From the NCBI RefSeq assembly GCF_002409645.1, contig NZ_DHNR01000005.1, forward strand, positions 137,399 through 201,398: a DNA stretch of 64,000 nt, given 5' to 3'. The DNA comes from Acetobacter sp. UBA5411 (lineage in GTDB: Bacteria; Pseudomonadota; Alphaproteobacteria; Acetobacterales; Acetobacteraceae). The stretch's first letter is position 1. Each line of letters begins with the position of its first letter. Shown one piece after another: positions 27,605-35,233 of the stretch. The position numbers and the translations under genes were made by a program. The notes beneath the pieces are model-generated. The model worked only from the letters and a program-made list of their open reading frames with translations. It was not told the DNA's origin and ran no database searches.

Positions 27605-27620
27605 CGGACCAGATAGTTAC
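27605..27620. promoter_or_regulatory. Candidate operator, site D (ABC transporter operon)
   Basis: CGGACCAGATAGTTAC: the centre and right half match the shared element exactly (13 of 16 positions), the left half is degraded. It is 70 bp upstream of the binding-protein start, where a promoter is expected. Confidence 0.55.
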
Positions 27621-27704
27621 CATTTTACCCGGAGAAACTGAGCGTAGTAAACGTATTGAGTGAAGTGATTGGAGTTTGATGATTTTACTGAAGACGTTTC
27701 TACG

Positions 27705-28757
27705 TCAGCCCGTCATGGCAGAGACAGAGTGCATGCTACTGCTATGGGGAACAGGCGCATCTTCACGCAGTAGACCACGACTTTTCAGATCAGCCCAAAA
27801 ATCGTCCGGAATGGGGTAACGAAACCATTCGAGATTCTGTTCAAGTTGGGCGACATTTCTTGTGCCCGCACAGAATGTCGGGATGGCGGGATGCGCCACG
27901 ACAAACTGAAGCGCGGCCGCAGGAAGCGGCACATTATGTTCCTGGCAGACAGTTTCTATAAGGGCGACACGCTCCATGACGTGCCGGGGCGCGGGTGCGT
28001 AGTTGTATCTGGCTTCCAGCGTGGCTCCCGTCGCGAGTATCCCGGAATTGAAACCGCCCCCAACAACGACGGCGACATTCTGTTTTTCGCAGAGCGGAAG
28101 AAACTGATCTAGAGCATCCTGCTCCAGCAACGTGTAACGTCCGGCGAGCAGGCAGCAGTCAAAATCCCGCTGACGGATGGCGTCATAACAGACTTCCCAC
28201 TCATTCACGCCGACGCCGATCGCGCTGACAACCCCTTCATTCCGGAGACGCTCCAGAGCGCGCCAGCAGCCATCCATTGCTTGTCTGAAAACCTCCGGTT
28301 GGTTTTCTCCCTGCGTAAATCGGTCAATGTCATGAATAAAGAGGATATCAATGCGTTCCAGAGCGAGGCGTTGCAGAGAGTCTTCGAACGAACGCATGGT
28401 GCCATCATAACTGTAGTCAAACGTCATGGTATTGGGTGCTGCGTTGTTCCAGGGCGTGAAATCGATCTCCGATCGTTTGCCTGCACGCAGCACGCGCCCC
28501 ACTTTCGACGAAACCACGAATTCATCACGCTTTTTCCAGCGCAGAGCCTGACCCAATCGCAGTTCCGCAAGACCGTGACCATACATAGGTGATGTGTCGT
28601 AGAAACGAATACCGGCATCCCATGCATGCCGGATCATGTCTCCTGCGACGTCTTCGTCCACTTCACGCATGAAGTTGCCAAGCGGCGCCGTGCCAAACGC
28701 GATGGCGGTTACATCCAGATTTGTCCGACCGAATTTACGCTTCTCATCAGGGTTCAT
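27705..28757 (-). CDS. Aldo/keto reductase, aldose 1-dehydrogenase / pyridoxal 4-dehydrogenase type
   Basis: 350 residues, AKR fold. The catalytic tetrad is Asp54 and Tyr59 (FYDTSPMYG), Lys85 (VVSSKVGR) and His142 (FIHDID). The N-terminus (FGRTNLDVTAIAFGTAPLGN) resembles D-threo-aldose (L-fucose) 1-dehydrogenases and pyridoxal 4-dehydrogenase, which oxidise cyclic hemiacetals to lactones. It lies between the ETF genes (176 bp upstream) and the ABC operon, on the same strand, so it probably acts on the imported sugar-like compound. The exact substrate is not assigned. Confidence 0.85.
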   Translation of the reverse strand: MNPDEKRKFGRTNLDVTAIAFGTAPLGNFMREVDEDVAGDMIRHAWDAGIRFYDTSPMYGHGLAELRLGQALRWKKRDEFVVSSKVGRVLRAGKRSEIDFTPWNNAAPNTMTFDYSYDGTMRSFEDSLQRLALERIDILFIHDIDRFTQGENQPEVFRQAMDGCWRALERLRNEGVVSAIGVGVNEWEVCYDAIRQRDFDCCLLAGRYTLLEQDALDQFLPLCEKQNVAVVVGGGFNSGILATGATLEARYNYAPAPRHVMERVALIETVCQEHNVPLPAAALQFVVAHPAIPTFCAGTRNVAQLEQNLEWFRYPIPDDFWADLKSRGLLREDAPVPHSSSMHSVSAMTG

Positions 28758-28933
28758 AGCCTGTCATCCTGTTCTTGTGCCGCGTCATGTTTCGCGCGGC
28801 TTATTTTTACAGACGGCTTTATTCCCGGGATAAACTCCGCAACCCATGCTGGTGTTCCCAGAGCATTGGAAAATATCCGTTAATTATTTCGTGAGTTGCA
28901 TCCTTGTTCAATCCATTCTGACGAAGGACCGGG

Positions 28934-29863
28934 TTAGAGTTTTGCTGTCAGTTCGGGGACGATTGAAAAAAGATCACCAACCAGAGCATAGTCCGCAACT
29001 CTGAAAATAGGCGCGTCTTCATCCTTGTTGATAGCAACAATAACTCTGGAATCCTTCATACCCGCAAGATGCTGAATGGCGCCTGAGATTCCGACAGCGA
29101 AATAGAGGTCCGGCGCCACGACCTTGCCGGTCTGACCAACCTGCCAGTCATTGGGAGCGTATCCGAGATCAACAGCGGCACGACTTGCCCCGACAGCCGC
29201 TCCCATCTTGTCAGCGAGTTTCACAATCGTTTCGAAATGCTCTTTCGACCCGAGCCCGCGTCCACCTGAAACAACCACCCGCGCGGAAGTAAGATCCGGA
29301 CGCTCCGAAGCGACTGTGGTTTCTTCCACCCAAGATGAAAGCCCAGGATCGGTCACGGGCCGGGCTGTTTCCACCGGAGCTGTCCCGCCTTGACCGGCGG
29401 CCTTGAACACGGCGGTTCTGATGCTGAATACCTTGATGCGATCTGTGGAAGTAACGGTCTGGACGGCATTGCCTGCATAAATCGGGCGTTCGAATGTGTC
29501 AGCGCTTTCTATGGCCGTGACGTCTCCGATCATCATCACATCGAGCAGCGCCGCAACACGGGGAAGGATATTTCGGGAATATGCCGTGGCTGGTGTGGCA
29601 ATATGCGTATAGCCGGACGCGAGAGAAAGAATGAGCGCCGCTGCAGGTTCTGCAAGGCCATGCGCCAATGTTTCGTCTTGAGCGACCAGCACTCGTGAAA
29701 CACCTTCAAGTTGCGAAGCTTCGTTTGCAGCCCCGATGTCTTCTCCTGTCATGATCAGAATATCGATGCTGTCATTCAGCGGCGACAGGGCGGACAAGGC
29801 TTTTGCGACGGTATCGGTGGCCAGTTGTCCGTTATGGACTTCGGCGAGCAGTAGAACAGACAT
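28934..29863 (-). CDS. etfA: Electron transfer flavoprotein alpha subunit
   Basis: FAD-binding half of ETF, which takes electrons from acyl-CoA dehydrogenases and passes them to ETF:ubiquinone oxidoreductase. 309 residues with the C-terminal FAD motif: VVSGGRGLGSKEHFETIVKL, VGASRAAVDLGYAPNDWQVG, and DLYFAVGISGAIQHLAGMKD. The start overlaps the etfB stop by one base (TGATG). Last gene of the acyl-CoA dehydrogenase operon. Confidence 0.95.
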   Translation of the reverse strand: MSVLLLAEVHNGQLATDTVAKALSALSPLNDSIDILIMTGEDIGAANEASQLEGVSRVLVAQDETLAHGLAEPAAALILSLASGYTHIATPATAYSRNILPRVAALLDVMMIGDVTAIESADTFERPIYAGNAVQTVTSTDRIKVFSIRTAVFKAAGQGGTAPVETARPVTDPGLSSWVEETTVASERPDLTSARVVVSGGRGLGSKEHFETIVKLADKMGAAVGASRAAVDLGYAPNDWQVGQTGKVVAPDLYFAVGISGAIQHLAGMKDSRVIVAINKDEDAPIFRVADYALVGDLFSIVPELTAKL

Positions 29864-30624
29864 CAGAGGACTCCTGCTTCGTTTTTCAGTTTTTCCAACA
29901 GTTCATCGACTGAGGCGACACGCACGCCTGCAGAACGTCCGACCGGTTCGACTGTTCGAACCACTTTCAGTCGCGGGGCAATATCGATGCCCAGAGCCGC
30001 GAGCGGACGTTCTTCCAGAGGCTTTTTCTTTGCTTTCATGATGTTGGGCAGGGCGACATAACGCGGTTCGTTGAGGCGCAGATCGGCCGTCACAACGGCT
30101 GGCAGCTTTACACGGATGGTTTGCAGCCCGCCGTCAATTTCCCGCGTGACGAGAGCACCCCCATCCGCGATTTCGATGGCCGATGCGAAAGTAGCCTGTC
30201 CCCAACCGAGCAGACCCGCAAGCATCTGGCCTGTGGCGTTGGCATCATTATCAATGGCTTGTTTGCCAGCGATAATCAGATCAGGATTTTCATCTTTGAC
30301 AATATGCACAAGTATCTTTGCGACGGACAAAGGCTCGATGTCCTGATTGACGTCCGTTGTAGCCTCTATGAGAATGGCGCGATCAGCCCCCATGGCGAGG
30401 GCGGTGCGGAGAGTGTCTTTTGCCTGCGGCATCCCTATGGAAACGACGACAATTTCGGAGACAACGCCTTTCTCCTTCAAACGCACGGCTTCCTCGACAG
30501 CGATTTCGTCAAACGGGTTCATGGACATTTTCACGCTGGTCAAGTCCGGACCCGATCCGTCCGGCTTCACCCGGACCTTGATGTTGTAATCAATCACACG
30601 TTTTACAGGAACAAGAACTTTCAT
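29863..30624 (-). CDS. etfB: Electron transfer flavoprotein beta subunit
   Basis: Partner of EtfA; binds AMP and contacts the acyl-CoA dehydrogenase through its recognition loop. 253 residues from the ATG at 30624 (GAGGG four bases upstream), giving the standard MKVLVPVKRVIDYN start. Family stretch MNPFDEIAVEEAVRLKE and GKQAIDNDANATGQMLAGLL are clear. Sits 15 bp after the sugar isomerase gene, within one operon with its dehydrogenase. A dedicated etfBA pair here suggests that the acyl-CoA dehydrogenase step is central to the pathway. Confidence 0.95.
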   Translation of the reverse strand: MKVLVPVKRVIDYNIKVRVKPDGSGPDLTSVKMSMNPFDEIAVEEAVRLKEKGVVSEIVVVSIGMPQAKDTLRTALAMGADRAILIEATTDVNQDIEPLSVAKILVHIVKDENPDLIIAGKQAIDNDANATGQMLAGLLGWGQATFASAIEIADGGALVTREIDGGLQTIRVKLPAVVTADLRLNEPRYVALPNIMKAKKKPLEERPLAALGIDIAPRLKVVRTVEPVGRSAGVRVASVDELLEKLKNEAGVL

Positions 30625-30639
30625 GTTTCCCTCTGACAT

Positions 30640-31497
30640 TCAACAGACGGTCCGGAAGCGGTCGATCATAACATCCAACACATCGACCGGATCGCGCTTC
30701 CACCAGTTATTTACGGAAAAGATTTCAACCTCGCAGGCACCACAATACCCCGCGTTTTCCACAGAGGCGCGAAGTGCCTGAATATCGGCCACGCCGTCAC
30801 CCATCATGCCACGATCGAGAAGAACATCCCGCGTTTCGACAAGCCAGTCACACAGATGGAAACCGAAGATCCGATTGCCCGCGCGTTTCAGCTGTCGAGA
30901 CAGATCCGTATCCCACCAGACATGATAAACATCGATTGCGACACCCAGATTGTCGGCGCTTATCCGGTCGCAGATATCCAGTGCGTCACGGGTAGTGGTG
31001 AGGCAGGAACGGTCGCCACCATAGACGGGATGTAATGGCTCCAGCGCCAGCCGGACATTCATTGTCGCGGCATAGGACGCAGCTTGCGCAACATAATCCG
31101 TGACCAGCCCGAGGCTTTCACTCACGCCCTTTGTGCCGAGCTGCACACCACCGACCACGATTGTCAGGATATCCCCACCAAGTTCAGCCGTCTGGTCAAT
31201 AGCAAGGCGGAAATCGTCGGTAACATCCCTGCTCTGACGAGAAGCAAGGATACCTGTCAGAAATGGCGCACGGCACAGACCGATGACACTGACCCCGGCT
31301 GCGCGGGCGTATGCGCCGATTGCGGCAGGTCGATCCGCGATCTCTCTACGCCAGAAGACAATGCCCTTGATGCCGCGTTCGGCACAGGCGTCTATCGTCT
31401 GTTCGGGCGACCACCCTGCCCCTGCCCCGGTAACATTATGACCCAGTGTTGCAGTGTTCAGAGCAAGGGCGGACAGATCATTGCTGAAATCGCGCAT
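30640..31497 (-). CDS. Sugar phosphate isomerase/epimerase (AP-endonuclease 2 fold)
   Basis: 285 residues, TIM-barrel of the xylose-isomerase-like/hydroxypyruvate isomerase superfamily. Metal-binding acidic and His residues are seen in LALEPLHPVYGGDR (Glu), VAIDVYHVWWD (Asp/His), FGFHLCDWL (His) and CEVEIFS (Glu). Begins one base after the DUF993 gene stop, so tightly coupled to it. In related clusters these enzymes isomerise, epimerise or dehydrate sugar or keto-sugar intermediates. The substrate is unknown. Confidence 0.85.
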   Translation of the reverse strand: MRDFSNDLSALALNTATLGHNVTGAGAGWSPEQTIDACAERGIKGIVFWRREIADRPAAIGAYARAAGVSVIGLCRAPFLTGILASRQSRDVTDDFRLAIDQTAELGGDILTIVVGGVQLGTKGVSESLGLVTDYVAQAASYAATMNVRLALEPLHPVYGGDRSCLTTTRDALDICDRISADNLGVAIDVYHVWWDTDLSRQLKRAGNRIFGFHLCDWLVETRDVLLDRGMMGDGVADIQALRASVENAGYCGACEVEIFSVNNWWKRDPVDVLDVMIDRFRTVC

Positions 31498-31498
31498 T

Positions 31499-32647
31499 TC
31501 ATGCTCCGTACAGAGCCAGAAGCGTGTTCATGCGCTGCACCGCGAGGTCGGGTTCGCGCAATAGACCGCAGCCATCCGCCAGTCTGAATATTTCGGTGAA
31601 ATAGGGCAGCGGACGCAGAGCCTGAGCACCGTTGAGCATAATGAAATGGTTCTGAAACCCGTTCAGCCAGGCGAGAAAGACCACTCCGGTTTTGTAATAC
31701 TGTGTCGGTGAACGAAAAATGACGCGCGCCAACGGCACAGTCGGATCAAGAATGGAACGGAACGCGGCGGTATCCCCTTCCCCCAGCTTGCGAACAGCCT
31801 GAGCAGCGGCGACGGCCAAAGGATCGAAAATCCCAAGCAGGGCATGGCTGAAACCCTGCGCATCACCCTGAATGAGTTCAGGATAATTGAAGTCATCTCC
31901 AGTATACATCCGCACACCTTCAGGCAGACGACGACGCAGGATAATTTCCTTGTCCTTATCAAGCAGAGAAATCTTGATGCCGTCGATGCGGGATCTGTTG
32001 TCTTCAATAATGCTCAGGACCGTTTCCAGCGCGCCATCGAAATCTTCCGTTCCCCAGTATCCTTTCAGGGCCGGGTCAAACATATCTCCAAGCCAGTGCA
32101 GGATGACCGGCTCGTCGCAGCTTTCCAGAACTCTGCGATAGACTTTTTTGTAGTCTTCAGGCGTTTTCGCGACCTGAACCAGCGCGCGGCTGGCCATCAG
32201 GATCAGTCGTCCGCCTGCCGCCTGGATTGCATCGGCCTGCTCAAGGTAAGCTTGGATGACCTGATCGACCGATGTCACATCGCGCGGATCGAGCTGATCG
32301 GTTCCGCAGCCATTTCCGACCAGCGCATCCGGCAACTCGGCTTTTGTGCGGCGGATCAGTTCGAGCGAACGCGACCAGTTGAGTCCCATGCCGCGCTGCG
32401 CCGTGTCCATGGCTTCGGCGATGCCCAACCCGAGCCCGGCGAGATAACGACGGAATTCCAGTGTTTTTTCCCAGTCGATAGCTGCCTGTCCCGAAGGATC
32501 TGTTGCGGCGAACGGATCAGCCACGACATGGGCGGCGGAGTAGACAATCCGCACAGGATCGGATGGTAGAGGCATGGGAGGAAGCGGCGTTCCGGTCAGA
32601 AGGTAATCCACCTTCCGTCCGGTTTCATCAGGCAGAGCGATTTTCAT
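31499..32647 (-). CDS. DUF993 protein, dihydrodipicolinate-synthase-like aldolase
   Basis: 382 residues. Recognised as the DUF993 family within the class I aldolase/DHDPS superfamily: a Lys at about 225 in DGIKISLLDKD is in the position expected for the Schiff-base Lys, and ILHWLGDMFDP and YTGDDFNYPELI are family stretches. No experimentally established reaction is known to me. It lies between an SDR and a sugar isomerase (8 bp and 1 bp gaps), which suggests a retro-aldol cleavage of an oxidised sugar-like intermediate; that is inference. Confidence 0.8.
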   Translation of the reverse strand: MKIALPDETGRKVDYLLTGTPLPPMPLPSDPVRIVYSAAHVVADPFAATDPSGQAAIDWEKTLEFRRYLAGLGLGIAEAMDTAQRGMGLNWSRSLELIRRTKAELPDALVGNGCGTDQLDPRDVTSVDQVIQAYLEQADAIQAAGGRLILMASRALVQVAKTPEDYKKVYRRVLESCDEPVILHWLGDMFDPALKGYWGTEDFDGALETVLSIIEDNRSRIDGIKISLLDKDKEIILRRRLPEGVRMYTGDDFNYPELIQGDAQGFSHALLGIFDPLAVAAAQAVRKLGEGDTAAFRSILDPTVPLARVIFRSPTQYYKTGVVFLAWLNGFQNHFIMLNGAQALRPLPYFTEIFRLADGCGLLREPDLAVQRMNTLLALYGA

Positions 32648-32655
32648 GGCGGTTC

Positions 32656-33423
32656 TCAGAAACGGGGCACAAGCATTCCGGCGTCTGCCGAAATGACCTG
32701 TCCGGTCGTGTAAGGAAGCTGACCGCCGGCCAAAGCGGCGATGATGGAGCCCATGTCTTCCGGCGTGCCCACACGCGGAAAAAGAGTAAGGCCGTCGGCG
32801 GAGCGCTGGCGATACATTTCGATGACGGGTGCGGTCATATCCGTAGCGATCAGGCCCGGCTGCACGTCATAAACAGCAATATTCTCGGGGCCGAGCCGGA
32901 CCGCGAGGGCTTTTGACACCATCGCGGCGGCGGCTTTCGAAGCGCAGTATTCGGATCTCTGCACAGCCACGGCCGTTGCGTTGGACGACGTAACATTGAC
33001 TATGGAATAAAACAGACCGACTTCCCGTTTCGCGGCCAGAAGACGACGTGCAAAGACCTGAGACAGGAAGAACAGCGCACGGGCGTTGATGGTCTGGCAA
33101 CGGTCCCAACTGACTTCCGTGACATCCAGAAGATCGCCTCGCTGAAGCACACCGACACCGGCATTATTGACAAGCGTGGTGAGCGTGCCGATCCGGTCTT
33201 CGATAAAGGCAAGTGTATCAGCATGACGTCGGGTATCGCTGACATCGAACGGCGCGGCTACGACGGGAACATCATAGGCCTGTATCCGCCTGACGGCAGT
33301 GCGCAGTTCCTCGTCTTCCGCCGGACCGTTGATCGCAATCGCGAAACCGGCCTTTGCGAGCGCTTCCGCGGCGGCGAAGCCTATGCCGCGCGAAGAGCCG
33401 GTTACGAGCGCCGCCTGTCTCAT
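32656..33423 (-). CDS. Short-chain dehydrogenase/reductase (FabG-like)
   Basis: 255 residues, classical SDR. Cofactor motif TGSSRGIG (8-15), NNAG (86-89), catalytic Ser near 146-147 and Tyr159/Lys163 (SEYCASK). The Asn-Gly-Pro after strand 2 instead of Asp or Arg leaves the NAD/NADP preference open. The start overlaps the acyl-CoA dehydrogenase stop as ATGA. It probably oxidises a hydroxyl of the pathway intermediate. Confidence 0.9.
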   Translation of the reverse strand: MRQAALVTGSSRGIGFAAAEALAKAGFAIAINGPAEDEELRTAVRRIQAYDVPVVAAPFDVSDTRRHADTLAFIEDRIGTLTTLVNNAGVGVLQRGDLLDVTEVSWDRCQTINARALFFLSQVFARRLLAAKREVGLFYSIVNVTSSNATAVAVQRSEYCASKAAAAMVSKALAVRLGPENIAVYDVQPGLIATDMTAPVIEMYRQRSADGLTLFPRVGTPEDMGSIIAALAGGQLPYTTGQVISADAGMLVPRF

Positions 33424-34562
33424 GTGCGGGCACCTTTTTTAAGAAGTTCCCGCGCTATGATCATACGCTGGATTTGATTTGTTCCTTCGTAAATCTGCGT
33501 AATTTTTGCATCACGATAAAGGCGCTCGACCTCGAAACCACGAATATAGCCGGACCCTCCAAACACCTGAACGGCATCAGCCGTACGGGCCACGGCCATG
33601 TCACCAGCAAAACACTTGGCCATGGAACAGGAACGTGTCGCATCCTGTCCCCTGTCGATTTTGTCCGCTGCGGAATGCACAAGGAGACGCGCCGCCTCAA
33701 TGTCTTTCGCCATATCGGCCAGAAGCCACTGCACGCCCTGGAATTCGGAAATATGTTTACCAAACTGCTTGCGGGTGCCTGCGTAATCGACAGCGGCTTC
33801 AAGTCCAGCCTGCGCGATGCCAACAGCAAGTGCGGCGATGCCGACACGGCCCTTGTCGAGCACACTCATCATCGTATGGAACCCGCGGCCAGCCTGTCCG
33901 AGAAGCGCGTCAGGACCCAAGCGAACATCAGTGAAGTTGAGACCACCGACCTGACTGGCCCGCTGGCCCATCTTATGTTCCTTGGGGCCGCGATCGACAC
34001 CGTTCGCGTGCAGATCTACGATGAAAATCGACATACCCCGGTTTCCGGCTTCCTTGTCCGTCCGGGCAAGGACGAAACCGGTATCGGCGACTGGCGCATT
34101 GTGAATCCACAATTTTCCGCCATTCAGAACCCACCCTTCACCATCCTTTTCGGCAGTGGTGCGTATTCCTGAAACGTCGGTCCCCGCTTCCGCCTCGGTG
34201 ATGCAGTAGGCCACCTTGCGCCGCATACTGATGACTTCCGGCAGCATTTTCTGCTGGACCGGTGTGCCGTGGCGCACGAGAAGCGTGGAGATCAACTCAA
34301 CCAGACCGCACTGATCCGCCACACTGGCGTAGCCGCGCGACAACTCCTCCATGACCACAGCATAGGTCAGAGTGTCGAATCCGGGACCACCCAGCTCTTC
34401 CGGAACGCCGATCCCAAAAAGACCGACTTTTGCCATTTCCTCATATATTTCAGACGGAAAACGCTCTTCGCGGTCCAGCGCCTCGGCGGCCGGGCGGATG
34501 ACTTCATCCGCGAAAGACCGGGCTGTGTCGCGCACCTGTTCCTGTGTCTCGTTCAGATACAT
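33420..34562 (-). CDS. Acyl-CoA dehydrogenase
   Basis: FAD enzyme that makes a 2,3-double bond in an acyl-CoA and passes electrons to ETF. About 380 residues. Motifs: N-terminal helical domain, YCITEAEAGTDVSGIRTTAE, KLWIHNAP, RKQFGKHISEFQGVQW and the C-terminal IYEGTNQIQRMIIARELL in which Glu is the likely catalytic base. The ATG at 34562 is chosen over a GTG 27 bases upstream. Site B of the shared operator ends 23 bp before this start. First gene of the operon acyl-CoA dehydrogenase-SDR-DUF993-isomerase-etfB-etfA. Confidence 0.93.
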   Translation of the reverse strand: MYLNETQEQVRDTARSFADEVIRPAAEALDREERFPSEIYEEMAKVGLFGIGVPEELGGPGFDTLTYAVVMEELSRGYASVADQCGLVELISTLLVRHGTPVQQKMLPEVISMRRKVAYCITEAEAGTDVSGIRTTAEKDGEGWVLNGGKLWIHNAPVADTGFVLARTDKEAGNRGMSIFIVDLHANGVDRGPKEHKMGQRASQVGGLNFTDVRLGPDALLGQAGRGFHTMMSVLDKGRVGIAALAVGIAQAGLEAAVDYAGTRKQFGKHISEFQGVQWLLADMAKDIEAARLLVHSAADKIDRGQDATRSCSMAKCFAGDMAVARTADAVQVFGGSGYIRGFEVERLYRDAKITQIYEGTNQIQRMIIARELLKKGART

Positions 34563-34584
34563 TCCGGCAATTCCTGCTCTTATA

Positions 34585-34600
34585 TGCACTATCTGGTTAC
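34585..34600. promoter_or_regulatory. Candidate operator, site B (acyl-CoA dehydrogenase operon)
   Basis: TGCACTATCTGGTTAC; the minus strand reads GTAACCAGATAGTGCA. It ends 23 bp before the acyl-CoA dehydrogenase start, the same distance as site A from the CoA-transferase start. Confidence 0.65.
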
Positions 34601-35233
34601 ATACCTTCTCCAGTTAGCAGGAGCAAGCGAAAAACAAGAGTTGTTTTTGAATCCTCTTATTATTTTCGGGCGATTATGATCACAGGAGAGTGTACGAGAC
34701 TTATTCTTTTCACGAATTCCACCATCAAATGACCAATTCTGATGATCGAATCACTCCATATCACCGACTCTATGAACCGCCGCTTTTTCTGGCGGCATAA
34801 ATCACGAAAATATGAATTACTCCTTTTGAACTGACGTTCTATCTGTGACGTAACCAGATGGTGCATCTGGATGATGTCGTTCTAAAAATACGTGCCGTCA
34901 GAAAACGAAGAGCACAAACAAAAAAAAACAGGACGTCGACCAATGGTCAGTATCGGGCGGTCGCGCCGTGTGCCACACGCATATCGGCGTTTCAATGTAT
35001 TCCGTAAAGAAACAGAGGCTTTCCGAGGTCGCGTCTGCGCTTAATCTTGCGCTTCCTGAAGTGACGCTGAATTATGATCATCGTTACATCCATAATTCAA
35101 TGAAACGACCCGATCTTTATTTCGTTTATGAAGTTCAGGCGCATTTCACCTACCTCAGGAAGCGTCATTACTTACCATCAGATCACAGAACCGTCCGGGA
35201 GATACCCGGATCAGAAATACGGAGAGGCCATCC
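34601..35233. other. Divergent intergenic region of the catabolic cluster
   Basis: About 630 bp, AT-rich, between the acyl-CoA dehydrogenase operon (leftward) and the sorbosone dehydrogenase gene (rightward). It contains operator site C. The rest holds a leader of about 370 bp before the sorbosone dehydrogenase; a 92-codon frame at 34968-35246 overlaps that gene's start and has no recognisable features, so it is not called. Confidence 0.6.
34850..34865. promoter_or_regulatory. Candidate operator, site C (sorbosone/sorbose dehydrogenase side)
   Basis: GTAACCAGATGGTGCA, differing from site B (minus strand) at one position. It also starts a 17-base dyad CCAGATG-GTG-CATCTGG (34854-34870). It is 369 bp before the sorbosone dehydrogenase start, so its target promoter is less certain than for the other sites. 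Confidence 0.6.

Noticed and set aside
28779..28808. GC-rich hairpin followed by TTATTTTT on the plus strand as a terminator
   Set aside because: No plus-strand gene ends there; on the minus strand, where genes run, no T-run follows. It may be chance.
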